Positions 6,512 to 13,308 of a DNA stretch of 13,775 nucleotides are shown piece by piece; the stretch's first letter is position 1; the number at the start of each line of letters is the position of its first letter. A program made the position numbers and the translations under genes. This DNA is from CAXXOK01 sp035399245. GTDB lineage: Bacteria; Bacillota; Clostridia; Christensenellales; Aristaeellaceae. A model generated the notes under the pieces. It made no database searches. It saw only the letters and a list, made by a program, of their open reading frames with translations, and was not told the DNA's origin. The DNA lies in contig DAOPIR010000067.1 of assembly GCA_035399245.1 (NCBI GenBank), positions 1-13,775 of the forward strand, read 5' to 3'.

Positions 6512-8273
6512 GTTGCGATACCTCCCCGGGGATTGTTTGCCATAGGCTAAAATCATCCGAAACGCTCCCCAGCACCGCACATACCAGCGTATGTTCTCCA
6601 GGTTTCAGCGTCGCGCTTAGCATCGGCAGTAGCGTACGCGGCGCCATCAGGTTGGTATTAGGCTCCGGCCAAATCACCGCTGCGGAGCCATACCCCTGCA
6701 GCGCTTTGATGCCGGTGATTCCGCCCCGCGTAATCACAGCCGCCCCTTTGCCCTGGATTATCTCTTTGCTGCCGCCCTCCGCGCCAATGGCAAACGCGCC
6801 TTCCGCGGCCATAATCTCCGTATCGGTATGAATATAATGCCTGCGGACGTGCCACATTCCGATGGGGATAATCTCCGTTTTCACCGTTACCCCCGGCATG
6901 GGCTTCCACACAGTCACAACGCTATGCTCATTGATCGCAAACGATTCACAGCCATAGCGCGGATGCCACGATACACCGTCCGGACTAACGGCAAGCATAC
7001 TGTCAAACGCACCGGCCTTCAACAGCATGCGGGATTTGGACACGCTGAAGCCAAACGCCGTGGAGTAAGCAAATTTCTCATACTTTGCTTCGCTGTGCGA
7101 GTGCTCCACACAATGGTTGCCCGCCTGGTAAGCCGTCACATGCCCGCCGTTTTCCGTGCGGACAATCAGCTGCCTCGCATGTGTTTGCGGGCTGACATCC
7201 GGCAGGACCGGCGCTATTTCCTCCGCCTGCCAAAACGGATGGCTATCCGGCATTGCCAGGCACAGGAATGTTTTCATGCCCCAGTACGGCGATCCCGGCG
7301 CGTTATATCCTTCCGCCATGATCAGATTGGGGTAATGATACCCGATGGTCAGCACACCGTCGCGCGTGAAGATCGGCTGCTGAAACCAATTTCGGAAATT
7401 CTGCAGCAGGATATATTTCATTTCGCCATAACCGATGCGATCGGTTATGGCGCCGGCATACGCCTGCGCGGCAAAAAACGCGCTTTGCGCAAAGCGGTAC
7501 GTCAGACTGCGGCCAAACGGGATCGCTTCGCCGGAAGCGGCAAACCAGCAGGCAAAATCAGGCGCAAACAGTTTCGCACGCTCGATCAGCTTTTGCGCGT
7601 TATCTGTATGCGGCATAAGGTGGGAATATACCAACCCGTAAAACTGAAACGCCCACGGAATGTAGTAATCGCGCTGGTCCATATAATCGTAATACCAGCC
7701 GTCCCCTTCGTAATGCGCATCAATCAGCGCAAAATCTTCGTTCAGCCGCTTTTGGTCAAACGGAAGGCCGCAGATTTCAAACCCCATATTGACCAGAACA
7801 CGGAAGAACACCCAGTTGTTCTTTGGCATATCCTTTTGATTAATCTGGTTCAGCCAGCGATACAGGTTCTCCTGTGCAGACTTTGGCAGCGTAAAAAAGA
7901 ATGTCTCCGGTATCATTGCCATACCCATGCCAAACACGGCCATTTCCACCAGGCGCTGGTCATAATCCTGTACGTCGCCCCAGTATTCCGGGTGCCCGGG
8001 ATCGGATCCGCTAATAATCCCCTGCTTCCATTTTTCCCAAACAGGCAGTACGCATTCGCACTGTCCGGCCAGCATCGGGATAATTGCCCACAGCGGACGT
8101 GCAAACGCTTCCATTTCCGCAATCGATGCGGGATAATACGCACCGGTATCCCCCAGATGCAGCCTTGCGCATCCGGGGCTCAGCAGCGAAAGCAGCGGAT
8201 TTAGCATCTCCATGGCTGCCTGCTCCACGTCATGCCGTGTTTTCATTGGATTGTGTCCGATCGTATGGATCAT
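6504..8273 (-). CDS. DUF2264 family protein, probable uronide-acting glycosidase
   Basis: This 589-residue cytoplasmic protein has no signal peptide. The N-terminal two-thirds matches the DUF2264 family: NPMKTRHDVEQA (8-19), SPGCARLHLGDTGAYY (32-47), EAFARPLWAI (55-64), YWGDVQDYDQRLVEMA (97-112), NNWVFFRVLVNMG (152-164) and GDGWYYDYMDQRDYYIPWAF (190-209). The many conserved Trp, Tyr and acidic residues suit an alpha/alpha-barrel carbohydrate enzyme. My recollection, not verified, is that members of this family have been placed in a CAZy beta-glucuronidase family (GH154). Its position between an ABC importer and a GH88 hydrolase supports action on glucuronate- or galacturonate-containing oligosaccharides. 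The ATG has AGAGG 6 bases upstream and lies 37 bases after the permease gene. The C-terminal 220 residues look like a beta-sandwich but I cannot assign them. Confidence 0.85.
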   Translation of the reverse strand: MIHTIGHNPMKTRHDVEQAAMEMLNPLLSLLSPGCARLHLGDTGAYYPASIAEMEAFARPLWAIIPMLAGQCECVLPVWEKWKQGIISGSDPGHPEYWGDVQDYDQRLVEMAVFGMGMAMIPETFFFTLPKSAQENLYRWLNQINQKDMPKNNWVFFRVLVNMGFEICGLPFDQKRLNEDFALIDAHYEGDGWYYDYMDQRDYYIPWAFQFYGLVYSHLMPHTDNAQKLIERAKLFAPDFACWFAASGEAIPFGRSLTYRFAQSAFFAAQAYAGAITDRIGYGEMKYILLQNFRNWFQQPIFTRDGVLTIGYHYPNLIMAEGYNAPGSPYWGMKTFLCLAMPDSHPFWQAEEIAPVLPDVSPQTHARQLIVRTENGGHVTAYQAGNHCVEHSHSEAKYEKFAYSTAFGFSVSKSRMLLKAGAFDSMLAVSPDGVSWHPRYGCESFAINEHSVVTVWKPMPGVTVKTEIIPIGMWHVRRHYIHTDTEIMAAEGAFAIGAEGGSKEIIQGKGAAVITRGGITGIKALQGYGSAAVIWPEPNTNLMAPRTLLPMLSATLKPGEHTLVCAVLGSVSDDFSLWQTIPGEVSQLG

Positions 8274-8310
8274 ACGGTACCTCTTCTTTGTTATATTTGA
8301 AAATTACCTA

Positions 8311-9174
8311 TTAACCTTTGATACCGGTTGTTGCAATTCCTTCAATAAAGTAACGCTGCATAAATAAAAATACAATTGCTACGGGAATGATCGAGCAAAG
8401 CGACGCCGCCATGATGAGGTTAAACTCGCTGGAGTACTCCTGGATAAATCGCCGCAGGCCAACCTGAATGGTCTTGACCGAATCGCTGCGCAGATAGATC
8501 AGCGGGCCCATGAAATCGTTCCATGTCCCCACAAAGGTAAATATAATCAAGGTAGCAATGGCAGGCTTGCTGAGCGGGAGCATGATACGCGCCCAAATGC
8601 CGTATTCGCTCAGCCCGTCAATGCGCGCCGCCTCGCATAGCTCGGAGGGCACACTGAGGAAAAACTGCCGCATCAAGAACACGCCGAACGCCGAGAAGCT
8701 TTGCAGCACAAGCAGCGCCAGCAGCGTATCGTACAGTCCCATGTACCGCATCATGATAAACTGCGGCAGCATATATACCTGCCACGGAATGGCAATGGTG
8801 CCGATGTAGCACAGAAACAGCACGTCCCGTCCCCGAAACTGCATCTTGGCAAACGCATAAGCAGCAAAACTGGAAGTCAGAATCTGCATAACGGTAACGC
8901 CGATGGAAAGCAGCGCGGTATTTTTGAAATACGTAAGCAGCGGTACCTGCTGCCAGATCTCCACATAATTCTCCCAATGCCGTACCGACGGTATCCATTC
9001 GATCGGATAGCGGAACACATCTTTATCCAACTTCAGGGAAGCGGAAAGCATCCATACAAACGGCAGGAGCGCCAGCACCAGAAAAAACAACAGAAAGAGA
9101 ATTTTCAGCGTTTCTGTGACAATCCGGCCGGCTTTGGTTTTATACCTTTTTTGTGTTAATGAAATCGTTGTCAT
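8311..9174 (-). CDS. Carbohydrate ABC transporter permease, MalG type (CUT1)
   Basis: This 287-residue inner-membrane permease has about six membrane segments (first at 24-45, last at 253-272). The cytoplasmic EAA loop, which docks the ATPase, is at 181-200 (EAARIDGLSEYGIWARIMLP), and the family's TWNDFMGPLIYL block is at 217-228. The C-terminal ...EGIATTGIKG is typical of MalG-like proteins of the CUT1 group, which import oligosaccharides. A strong GGGAGGAGG site precedes the ATG, and only 14 bases separate it from the partner permease gene upstream. It should form a heterodimer with that protein. No ATPase gene is present in the operon, so a shared MsmK/MalK-like ATPase elsewhere is presumably used. 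Confidence 0.95.
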   Translation of the reverse strand: MTTISLTQKRYKTKAGRIVTETLKILFLLFFLVLALLPFVWMLSASLKLDKDVFRYPIEWIPSVRHWENYVEIWQQVPLLTYFKNTALLSIGVTVMQILTSSFAAYAFAKMQFRGRDVLFLCYIGTIAIPWQVYMLPQFIMMRYMGLYDTLLALLVLQSFSAFGVFLMRQFFLSVPSELCEAARIDGLSEYGIWARIMLPLSKPAIATLIIFTFVGTWNDFMGPLIYLRSDSVKTIQVGLRRFIQEYSSEFNLIMAASLCSIIPVAIVFLFMQRYFIEGIATTGIKG

Positions 9175-9188
9175 CGTTCTCCTCCTCC

Positions 9189-10124
9189 CTAAAAGTAGTT
9201 AACCCATTTCTTTTCGGCGCGGAACTGGAAGATGGTAATCAGCAGCACAACCACAAACAGTACCATCGCTACAGCGCTTGCCACACCGTACTTGATTTGG
9301 TTAAAGCTCAAGTCAAAAATGTAATTCACCAGCATTTTTGTCGCACGGCCGGGGCCGCCCTCCGTCATCAATACAACGGTATCAAACACCTTGAAACATT
9401 GGATCGTCGTCATAATTGTTACGAAAAACGTAGTCGGCGTAAGCATGGGGAGCGTAATTTTCCAGAACTTCTGAAACGCTTTTGCGCCGTCTACGGTCGC
9501 TGCCTCATAAAGTTCATTGGGGATATTCTGCAATCCCGCAATATACATGATCATGTAGTATCCGGCCCCGCGCCAAACCGCAACGATGATCAGCGCCCAC
9601 ATGGCTAGGCTTCGGCTCTGTGTCCATGATTTTGTGAAATTGAAGCCAATAGAGTTTAAAAAGGTATTGACGATACCATATTTCATCAACAGGTAATTCC
9701 AGCATGCGCAAACCGCAACAATGGACGCGACATACGGAAAGAAAAACACAAACCGGAAGAAGCTCGCACCCTTTACCGCTTTGTTGAGCAGCATGGCAAA
9801 GGAAAGCGCGAATACAATGGTCAGCGGCACGGTTGCCAGCGCATACAGCACCGTGTTTTTCAACGTAATGCCAAGATCGGAACGCTTGAAATTAAAATTC
9901 GTAAAGATCTCCCGAAAGTTATCCAATCCTGCCCAACTCATGTTTTCCAGCACTCCGCCGTTCCAGTTGATAAACGACAATACGATCGAAAACAGAATCG
10001 GAGCCATCGTGATGATAATAAATCCGATAAAATTCGGAGCCAGAAAGGAATATGCGATCAGCGTATTTTTGCGCTGCAATTTGCTCATTCTTCTGCGCGG
10101 CGCCGCCTGGCTGTTCTGGGCCAT
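9189..10124 (-). CDS. Carbohydrate ABC transporter permease, MalF/UgpA type (CUT1)
   Basis: This 311-residue membrane protein has a basic N-terminus (QAAPRRRMSKLQRKN) and six membrane segments from about residue 22 to 300. It carries AYSFLAPNFIGF at the first segment, the EAA loop at 207-226 (YEAATVDGAKAFQKFWKITLP in part) and the TEGGPGRAT block at 254-262, all hallmarks of CUT1 MalF/UgpA-like subunits. AAAGGAGG lies 11 bases before the ATG. The gene follows the solute-binding protein gene after a 78-base gap holding a GC-rich hairpin, and pairs with the MalG-type permease immediately downstream. Confidence 0.95.
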   Translation of the reverse strand: MAQNSQAAPRRRMSKLQRKNTLIAYSFLAPNFIGFIIITMAPILFSIVLSFINWNGGVLENMSWAGLDNFREIFTNFNFKRSDLGITLKNTVLYALATVPLTIVFALSFAMLLNKAVKGASFFRFVFFFPYVASIVAVCACWNYLLMKYGIVNTFLNSIGFNFTKSWTQSRSLAMWALIIVAVWRGAGYYMIMYIAGLQNIPNELYEAATVDGAKAFQKFWKITLPMLTPTTFFVTIMTTIQCFKVFDTVVLMTEGGPGRATKMLVNYIFDLSFNQIKYGVASAVAMVLFVVVLLITIFQFRAEKKWVNYF

Positions 10125-10156
10125 GATCTTTAGTGCCTCCTTTGCTTGCGTAAAGA

Positions 10157-10182
10157 ATGGGGAGGAGAACCCTCCTCCCCAT
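10157..10182 (-). terminator. Intercistronic hairpin between binding-protein and permease genes
   Basis: A perfect 11-bp stem (ATGGGGAGGAG, 10157-10167, with CTCCTCCCCAT, 10172-10182) closes a 4-base loop 20 bases after the binding-protein stop. On the minus strand it is followed by TCTTTACG, too poor in T for efficient termination. As in malE-malF-type operons, such a hairpin probably acts as a partial attenuator or 3'-end stabiliser, giving more binding protein than permease. Confidence 0.7.
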
Positions 10183-10202
10183 CGTCTAGGTTAATTTGCT
10201 TT

Positions 10203-11474
10203 TTACTCGCCGATGATTTCGGCGGCACGTTCGTTCATGTATTCAATGCCTTCGTCAATGGTGTACTCGCGGCTCATGATACCGGTATGCTCTTCATTAA
10301 CCACGGTCTGCAGCTGCGGCACAAGCTCTCCCGGAGGCCATTCCAGGCTTACGCTGCTGGGTACCAGCGCATCCAGCGCCGTTGCGTCGTTGGGGAAGCC
10401 TTCCACAGATGCATAGGTAGCAGCCACGGCATCGCTCACATAAGCGGGACGGGTGCCAACGGCAGCCAGCGCTTTTGCGCCTTCTTCTCCGGCAAGCCAT
10501 TTAATAAACGTCCAGGCATCCTCCGGATTGGCGGCGTTTTGGGAGATGGAGATCGCCGTCATGTTACCAAAAGAAGATTTTGCGGCTACGCCATCCATAT
10601 GCGGTACGGAAGCAAAGCTCCAATCGAAATCGAAGGTTCCGTTGGCTTTTTCCTGAATCAGGGTGCCGATCAGCCAGGAACCCATCGGCAGCATCGCGAT
10701 ATTGCCCTGGTAGAACGCGCTTGTGTAATGCTGGCCGGAGGCCCGCAGTTCCCCATATTCCATGCACGCTCCCGCATCTTCCAGATCCTGATAGAGCTCA
10801 TAGAAATACTTGAGATTGTCGTAATTGCCGTCAGACAGCGTGTAATCTACGCCGCAAACCGCCCAGTCAACCACGGCGCTCAGCCACGTGTGGTAGTGTG
10901 TGCCGTAGATTTTATCAATGCCTTCGCCGCTGGTCATCGCCTTGGCAAGATCGGCATATTCTTCCCACGTCATGTCGTTGGTGGGATACGCGATCCCCGC
11001 CGCGTCAAAAAGCGTTTTGTTGTAGTACAGCACCCAGAAGTCGCTGCGGAACGGAAGCGCATCCAGCGTGCCGTCGGCAACACGGCACATTTCATCCATT
11101 CCCGCGTAGTTAGAGAGGTTGTAGTCATCAGCAGCTACCAGATCATCCAGCGAAACCAGGAAACCCTGATCTGCCCATTTCTGCAAATCGGTGATTTCTT
11201 TGACGATGTACACGTCTGTTTGGTCGCCCGCGGACAGCATGGAGGTTGCAAGTGTTTTATAGTCCTGGGACGCCAGGTCCACCCACTCGATCTCAACGTC
11301 CGGATAAACAGCTTCAAAACCGTCTTTGATTGCCGCATGGTAATTTGCAGCCGTGCTGTAAACATCCCACGACGCTACTTTCACAACGCGTTTTTCATCT
11401 GCCAATGCGGAAGCACCGGAAAACATCGCAACCAGCAACAGGGCTGCCAGTAAGAGAGAAACGATTTTTTTCAT
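10203..11474 (-). CDS. Extracellular sugar-binding protein (ABC, CUT1), non-lipoprotein signal
   Basis: This 423-residue secreted solute-binding protein of family 1 captures oligosaccharide for the permeases encoded next. Residues 1-25 form a signal peptide (MKK, hydrophobic core, ASALA cut before D26). Typical family features follow: VVKVASWDVYSTAANYHAAIKD-type N-terminus, FEAVYPDVEIEWVD (53-66), the GMDEMCRVADGTLDALPF region and DAWTFIKWLAGEEGA. The ATG at 11472-11474 was chosen because AAGGAGG lies 10 bases upstream and a signal peptide starts there; an earlier in-frame start at 11555 would put 27 residues in front of it. Unusually, the position where a lipobox cysteine is expected (FSG-A21) is alanine, so it may not be lipid-anchored. 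It is the first gene of the operon, behind a strong promoter flanked by two operators. Ligand is not deducible. Confidence 0.93.
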   Translation of the reverse strand: MKKIVSLLLAALLLVAMFSGASALADEKRVVKVASWDVYSTAANYHAAIKDGFEAVYPDVEIEWVDLASQDYKTLATSMLSAGDQTDVYIVKEITDLQKWADQGFLVSLDDLVAADDYNLSNYAGMDEMCRVADGTLDALPFRSDFWVLYYNKTLFDAAGIAYPTNDMTWEEYADLAKAMTSGEGIDKIYGTHYHTWLSAVVDWAVCGVDYTLSDGNYDNLKYFYELYQDLEDAGACMEYGELRASGQHYTSAFYQGNIAMLPMGSWLIGTLIQEKANGTFDFDWSFASVPHMDGVAAKSSFGNMTAISISQNAANPEDAWTFIKWLAGEEGAKALAAVGTRPAYVSDAVAATYASVEGFPNDATALDALVPSSVSLEWPPGELVPQLQTVVNEEHTGIMSREYTIDEGIEYMNERAAEIIGE

Positions 11475-11510
11475 TATCCATTTTCCTCCTTGATTTTTTA
11501 GCGTACAATA

Positions 11511-11524
11511 TGGAACTTGTTCCA
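11511..11524. promoter_or_regulatory. Operator O1 (perfect 14-bp palindrome)
   Basis: TGGAACTTGTTCCA is a perfect inverted repeat (TGGAAC, two-base centre, GTTCCA) in the leader of the sugar operon, about 45-60 bases downstream of the predicted transcription start and about 37 bases before the binding-protein ATG. An identical copy lies at 11646-11659. A bound repressor here could block elongation or form a loop with the second site. The divergent LacI-family protein is the likely ligand. Confidence 0.82.
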
Positions 11525-11576
11525 ATTTTTGGCCAGTAAATTGCATACAATCCATATATTCGCCTTAATTGATGTC

Positions 11577-11605
11577 AATATAGCATACGTATTTACCATT
11601 GTCAA
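11577..11605 (-). promoter_or_regulatory. Strong sigma-A promoter of the sugar operon
   Basis: On the minus strand a consensus TTGACA (11600-11605) and TATATT (11577-11582) are separated by exactly 17 bases in an AT-rich stretch. Transcription should start near 11570, giving a leader of about 95 bases that includes operator O1. The near-consensus boxes suggest high expression once repression is lifted. No catabolite-repression (cre) motif was recognised. Confidence 0.88.
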
Positions 11606-11645
11606 CATTTTATTGTTACAAGTTTCAACTATTTTCACACAATTA

Positions 11646-11659
11646 TGGAACTTGTTCCA
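11646..11659. promoter_or_regulatory. Operator O2 (identical palindrome)
   Basis: This is a second exact copy of TGGAACTTGTTCCA, extended to 16 bp by matching outer bases (A11645/T11660). It lies 41 bases upstream of the -35 box of the sugar operon and 6 bases upstream of the -35 box of the repressor gene. It is therefore placed to modulate the repressor's own promoter and to pair with O1, 135 bp away centre to centre. Confidence 0.82.
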
Positions 11660-11665
11660 TTTTGC

Positions 11666-11694
11666 TTGATTTATTGATTCGCTTCCGTTATACT
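11666..11694 (+). promoter_or_regulatory. Promoter of the LacI-family repressor gene
   Basis: TTGATT (11666-11671) and TATACT (11689-11694) are separated by 17 bases on the plus strand. Transcription should begin near 11701, about 45 bases before the chosen ATG. Operator O2 abuts its upstream side, suggesting autoregulation. Confidence 0.8.
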
Positions 11695-11746
11695 ATATTC
11701 TGTCCTTGTGCAATCCCGGTATTTTAAGCAGCAGAGAGGATCCGTT

Positions 11747-12799
11747 ATGCCAAAGAAGCCGACTATTTATGACATTGCCAAAGAAGCCTGCGTAGCGCCT
11801 TCCACCGTCTCCCGCGTCCTTTCCGGCCATAAAAACGTAAGTGCCAGGACACGAGCCAAAGTAGAGGCTATCGCCCGTGCACACAACTTTTCAACCCCGC
11901 AGAGCGTCCGGCAGCAGGTTTCCCTGGCGCATCAAACCTTTGCGGTGATCATTCCCGAAACCAGCGGCCAATATTGGGGCCGTATTCTTTCCGCCGCCAA
12001 CCGCGAAGCGAAGCACCATGGATTTCAAACTATGCTGTTCCAATTGCTTGACGGTGAAGATTACGATATGATCGAAATTGCCAAGCGAATCATTCACTGG
12101 CATCTGCGGGGCGCGCTGTATATCGGCGGCGTGTTTGAAGCGGAGCGTGCCGACCTTGCTCCCGCGCTTAATCTGCTGATGGAATATATGCCGCTGGTTG
12201 CCATTTCTCCGCCGCTGGAAGACGTGAACTGCACATTTTTGCACAACGATCTGGAAACGGCGATGTTTCAGGCCGTACAGCACCTGCACATGCTCGGTCA
12301 TCACCGGATTGCGTTCATCGGCGGCAACCAGACGTTGGAATCATCCGGCGCCCGCGCCCGCGGCTATCTGCGCGCCGTGGAGGAGTTCGGCCTCGTCAAA
12401 GACGACGCGTATCACGGTGCTTCCGGCTTTTCGGCGGAAACCGGTGAAATCGCCGTACTTCGCATGCTGACCACCATCCCGCGTGACCGCTGGCCAACCG
12501 CCATCGTTGCCTTCAGCGATTTGGTTGCGGTGGGTGCCATCCATCAGTTATGCTCCATGGGCTTGACGCTTCCCCAGGACATGGCGCTGATCGGCTGCGA
12601 CAACAACTATTTCAGTGCGCATACCATGCCGCCGCTGACAACCATCGACCTGTTTTCCGAAGAGCGCGCCCGTACCGCGGTTGTGGAACTGGTGTCCAGC
12701 TCGCAAAACCAGAAAGCCCCCGTAACGCTGGTGCGCGCGCCGGCGCTGATCATCCGTGAAAGCTGCGGCGCCAAGCTCGGATATCGATCGCTGGCTTAA
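11747..12799 (+). CDS. LacI-family transcriptional repressor
   Basis: This 350-residue repressor has an N-terminal helix-turn-helix at 6-27 (TIYDIAKEACVAPSTVSRVL) and a sugar-binding periplasmic-protein-like core from about residue 65 to 340 (FAVIIPE, FLHNDLETAMFQAVQHL, LGHHRIAFIGG, DMALIGCDN, ALIIRESC). The start is the ATG at 11747-11749, with AGAGG 7 bases upstream; a GTG at 11708 would add 13 residues not seen in the family. The hinge region (FSTPQSVRQQVS, 48-59) departs from the common YxPNxxAR form. The gene is divergent from the sugar operon, with two identical palindromes between them, so it most likely represses that operon until an imported or processed sugar binds. It ends at a strong terminator. 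Confidence 0.94.
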   Translation: MPKKPTIYDIAKEACVAPSTVSRVLSGHKNVSARTRAKVEAIARAHNFSTPQSVRQQVSLAHQTFAVIIPETSGQYWGRILSAANREAKHHGFQTMLFQLLDGEDYDMIEIAKRIIHWHLRGALYIGGVFEAERADLAPALNLLMEYMPLVAISPPLEDVNCTFLHNDLETAMFQAVQHLHMLGHHRIAFIGGNQTLESSGARARGYLRAVEEFGLVKDDAYHGASGFSAETGEIAVLRMLTTIPRDRWPTAIVAFSDLVAVGAIHQLCSMGLTLPQDMALIGCDNNYFSAHTMPPLTTIDLFSEERARTAVVELVSSSQNQKAPVTLVRAPALIIRESCGAKLGYRSLA

Positions 12800-12811
12800 T
12801 GAATCGACAGC

Positions 12812-12850
12812 AAAGCGCCCTTTCGCATCAATAACGAAAGGGCGCTTTTT
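12812..12850 (+). terminator. Terminator of the repressor gene, shared with convergent gene
   Basis: A perfect 14-bp stem (AAAGCGCCCTTTCG, 12812-12825, with CGAAAGGGCGCTTT, 12835-12848) closes a 9-base loop and ends in TTTTT (12846-12850) on the plus strand. It lies between convergent genes. In the minus direction only three T follow, so it is primarily the repressor's terminator but may also act on the zinc-ribbon gene. Confidence 0.93.
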
Positions 12851-12867
12851 GTTTGCTGTTGTATTGT

Positions 12868-13269
12868 TTATTCGTCGCCGGAATCCAGTATGTTTTCGCC
12901 GCAAGCCGGGCAGATGATATCATCATCAAAATTGACGTCTCCGGCTATAATGGTAAATTCCTTGCCGCAGTGCGGACAGTTGACGGCGATTTCTTCATCT
13001 TCATCGAAATCCTCAAAGTCGTCATCCGCCTCGTCTTCATCCGCGTCTTCATACACGGTATCTTCCAGATCGCTTAAATCGTTTTCCATGGATGCCACAT
13101 ACTCATCCAGTTCGTCCAAATCACCGTCCAGTTCCTGAATTTTGGATGCCATTTCCTCCATAACGGACAGCATCTCCAGCATGAGCTTGTTTTCAGCCTT
13201 TTCCTTGTCGATCCCCAGACCTTCGGCAAGCCCGCGAAGATAAGACGTACGATCGGTAATCCCTTTCAT
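12868..13269 (-). CDS. CD1247-type N-terminal domain protein with zinc ribbon
   Basis: This is a 133-residue acidic protein. Residues 1-70 (TDRTSYLRGLAEGLGIDKEK, helical with a heptad-like coiled coil) resemble the CD1247 N-terminal domain found across Clostridia. Residues 74-93 are almost entirely Asp and Glu. The C-terminal zinc ribbon has CPHC (C98, C101) and CPAC (C120, C123). The start has GGGG about 5 bases upstream. It lies 39 bases downstream of efp on the same strand, an arrangement I recall as common in Clostridia, so they are probably co-transcribed. The function is unknown; the acidic linker and zinc ribbon suggest binding to a basic protein or nucleic-acid complex, which is inference only. 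Confidence 0.88.
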   Translation of the reverse strand: MKGITDRTSYLRGLAEGLGIDKEKAENKLMLEMLSVMEEMASKIQELDGDLDELDEYVASMENDLSDLEDTVYEDADEDEADDDFEDFDEDEEIAVNCPHCGKEFTIIAGDVNFDDDIICPACGENILDSGDE

Positions 13270-13308
13270 AAGCTCCCCTTTCCCCCGCCCTTTACACGCG
13301 GGATGCGG

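Noticed and set aside
5378..6580. Longer GH88 reading frame beginning at ATG 6580
   Set aside because: The extra 23 residues lie within the DUF2264 coding region and lack a good ribosome site, while the TTG at 6511 has a strong one and matches where family similarity begins.
6828..8204. A 458-codon plus-strand frame opposite the DUF2264 gene
   Set aside because: The minus strand encodes a clearly conserved DUF2264 protein; the opposite frame is Arg/His-rich and unlike any family I recognise, typical of an antisense shadow.
11475..11555. Extended N-terminus of the sugar-binding protein from 11555
   Set aside because: It would put 27 residues ahead of a clear MKK signal peptide and run through operator O1; AAGGAGG supports the ATG at 11474.
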